From positions 992,001 through 1,056,000 of the forward strand of contig NC_007912.1 in the NCBI RefSeq assembly GCF_000013665.1: a stretch of 64,000 nt of DNA, read 5' to 3'. The stretch is from Saccharophagus degradans 2-40 (GTDB lineage: Bacteria > Pseudomonadota > Gammaproteobacteria > Pseudomonadales > Cellvibrionaceae). Both the position numbers and the translations under genes were made by a program. Below the pieces are notes generated by a model. It saw only the letters and a program-made list of their open reading frames with translations, did no database searches and was not told where the DNA came from. Of the stretch, positions 63,055 through 64,000 are shown piece by piece. Numbering within the stretch: the stretch's first letter is position 1; each line of letters begins with the position of its first letter.

Positions 63055-64000
63055 TTAATCTGGGATGGTTATGAAATAACTCACTGCCTCTTCACCTGGA
63101 TCGGCTATTTCTATGGCGATGTGAACCGGTTGCCTAACTGGCATCTGGGTTTTTCCGGTGAGTTCGCCGCCAAGGTATTCTTTGGCAGAAATGCGTCGCG
63201 CAGCAACCGGGTTGTTTTGTAAGTCGGTAAATACTAAGTCCAGCGAGGGGAATGATTGCTGGAAGTTGGCGTTGTTTTGAATAATGGCATCTACTAGTAA
63301 GGCGCCTGCGGCCTCGGGGTGCGAGCGCACCACTAAGTTGGTGGCCTTTATTTTGCTTCGGTCCACCAATGGCGGCAGCGAGCAGCCAATTACCGAACAG
63401 GCTTGGCCGTACATATCTCTGTAGGGTTGCACAGTGCTTAGTTCGTCAAACTTGTACCAAGCTATTTGTGCTACTAGCGCGCAGCTTGCCAGCGCTATAA
63501 GCGGTAGCCAAAGCAGTTTGGATTGGCTCCAGTTGCGGCTAGTTTTATAGGAGAATTCAACGGGCTCGGGTTCTATCGAGTGGATAAACTGATAGTTACC
63601 CGCATCGTTATCTTCGTCATCTAGGTCGTCGTAATGCGCAGTTTGCGCGTAGTGATTGGCCGCTGCATCCTCATCTTCGTCGAGATCGATGGTAAACGTG
63701 GGCTTACGTTTCGCCGGTGGCTCGTCTTCTTCAATTATTTGAAAGGGCGATGTGCGTGCTGGCGGCTGCTCTTTGGGCGTGCTGTTCGACGGCTTATTTT
63801 CGTCGCCGAAGTCGCGCTCGTTGGTCGGGCCCTTGCGAAGTACGTAGTTGTCGCTTTCGTTATTTGAATCGCTGCTGGGGTGGGTGTCGTCTAAGAGGTT
63901 TAGTGCCCAGCTTTCGTCATCGGAGCTTTCTTGATCGTTTTCATCTTGAGCTAGTTCGCGCTCGAAGAGGTTGGTTTCGTGCTGGCCGGCAGACTTGGCG
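63055..64000 (-). CDS. DUF3426 membrane protein, 5' part outside the window
   Basis: The frame is open from 63055 to the window edge, well beyond the GTG at 63432. Reading the minus strand gives an acidic low-complexity region (QYNGADNDEDDLDDYHAQ), a membrane helix (LLWLPLIALASCALVAQIAWY) and then a DUF3426 domain (YGQACSVIGCSLPPLVDRSKI, HPEAAGALLVDAIIQNNA, LDLVFTDLQNNPVAARRI, GGELTGKTQMPVRQPVHIAIEI). In the family an MJ0042-type zinc ribbon normally starts the protein; it would be outside the window. Position before dusB-fis matches the conserved prmA-DUF3426-dusB order. Function is unknown. Confidence 0.85.
   Translation of the reverse strand, partial: AKSAGQHETNLFERELAQDENDQESSDDESWALNLLDDTHPSSDSNNESDNYVLRKGPTNERDFGDENKPSNSTPKEQPPARTSPFQIIEEDEPPAKRKPTFTIDLDEDEDAAANHYAQTAHYDDLDDEDNDAGNYQFIHSIEPEPVEFSYKTSRNWSQSKLLWLPLIALASCALVAQIAWYKFDELSTVQPYRDMYGQACSVIGCSLPPLVDRSKIKATNLVVRSHPEAAGALLVDAIIQNNANFQQSFPSLDLVFTDLQNNPVAARRISAKEYLGGELTGKTQMPVRQPVHIAIEIADPGEEAVSYFITIPD

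Noticed and set aside
1-64000. tRNA, rRNA genes, insertion sequences or prophage
   Set aside because: No tRNA-like cloverleaf, rRNA stretch, transposase, integrase or phage structural gene was recognised on reading; a dedicated search could still find a missed tRNA.

Overview
The window looks like chromosomal DNA of a moderately AT-rich marine Gammaproteobacterium of the Cellvibrionaceae type (Saccharophagus / Teredinibacter / Cellvibrio). The signs are a serine-only linker in an exported protein, a very large cadherin-like repeat protein, many lipoprotein glycoside hydrolases, and the conserved DUF3426-dusB-fis-purH-purD block at the right edge. The organism is inferred from gene content; no database search was possible.

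Region 1 (1-14405) is an L-arabinose locus. It has the end of a sugar ABC ATPase, two ABC permeases of the YtfT/YjfF type, a HAD sugar phosphatase and a pentose-dehydrogenase-like SDR. Then come ribulokinase (araB), ribulose-5-phosphate 4-epimerase (araD), arabinose isomerase (araA), transaldolase, a GPH-type symporter, a cytoplasmic GH43 and an exported GH127 beta-L-arabinofuranosidase. Together these take in arabinose or arabino-oligosaccharides, release the monomer and feed it into the pentose phosphate pathway. A well-formed promoter with an operator-like palindrome lies in front of araB.

Region 2 (14406-22869) is mixed. A secreted poly-Ser-linked protein with three C-terminal DUF6359-like repeats is followed by a CpdB-like nucleotidase lipoprotein. 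Then come a membrane-attached XRE regulator, RluF, a TPR lipoprotein, a small membrane protein and a DUF924 protein.

Region 3 (22924-31526) is a second arabinan cluster. It has an Arb43A-like arabinanase lipoprotein facing a GH43 lipoprotein, then aldose 1-epimerase, another GH43, a GH97 and a GH43 with a ricin-type trefoil. It would cut arabinan or arabinogalactan side chains in the envelope and supply region 1.

Region 4 (31527-37138) has a small hypothetical protein, a periplasmic binding-like protein, a Cys-rich lipoprotein with a Kazal-like segment, and a TonB-dependent receptor.

Region 5 (37139-50712) is the most unusual part. It is a tightly packed set of a secreted S8 peptidase, a TIGR03032/DUF4915-like protein and a roughly 3470-residue repeat protein. 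The repeat protein carries a GlyGly-CTERM-like anchor and then, in the same frame, a second signal-peptide-like segment and an outer-membrane beta-barrel.

Region 6 (50713-58242) holds an ECF-like sigma factor overlapping a glutathione transferase gene, a possible small RNA, a secreted glycerophosphodiesterase, a membrane-bound AraC-type regulator, an ADP-ribosylglycohydrolase-fold lipoprotein and a GntR/FadR regulator.

Region 7 (58243-64000) is housekeeping: purD, purH, fis, dusB and a partial DUF3426 gene, all on the minus strand.
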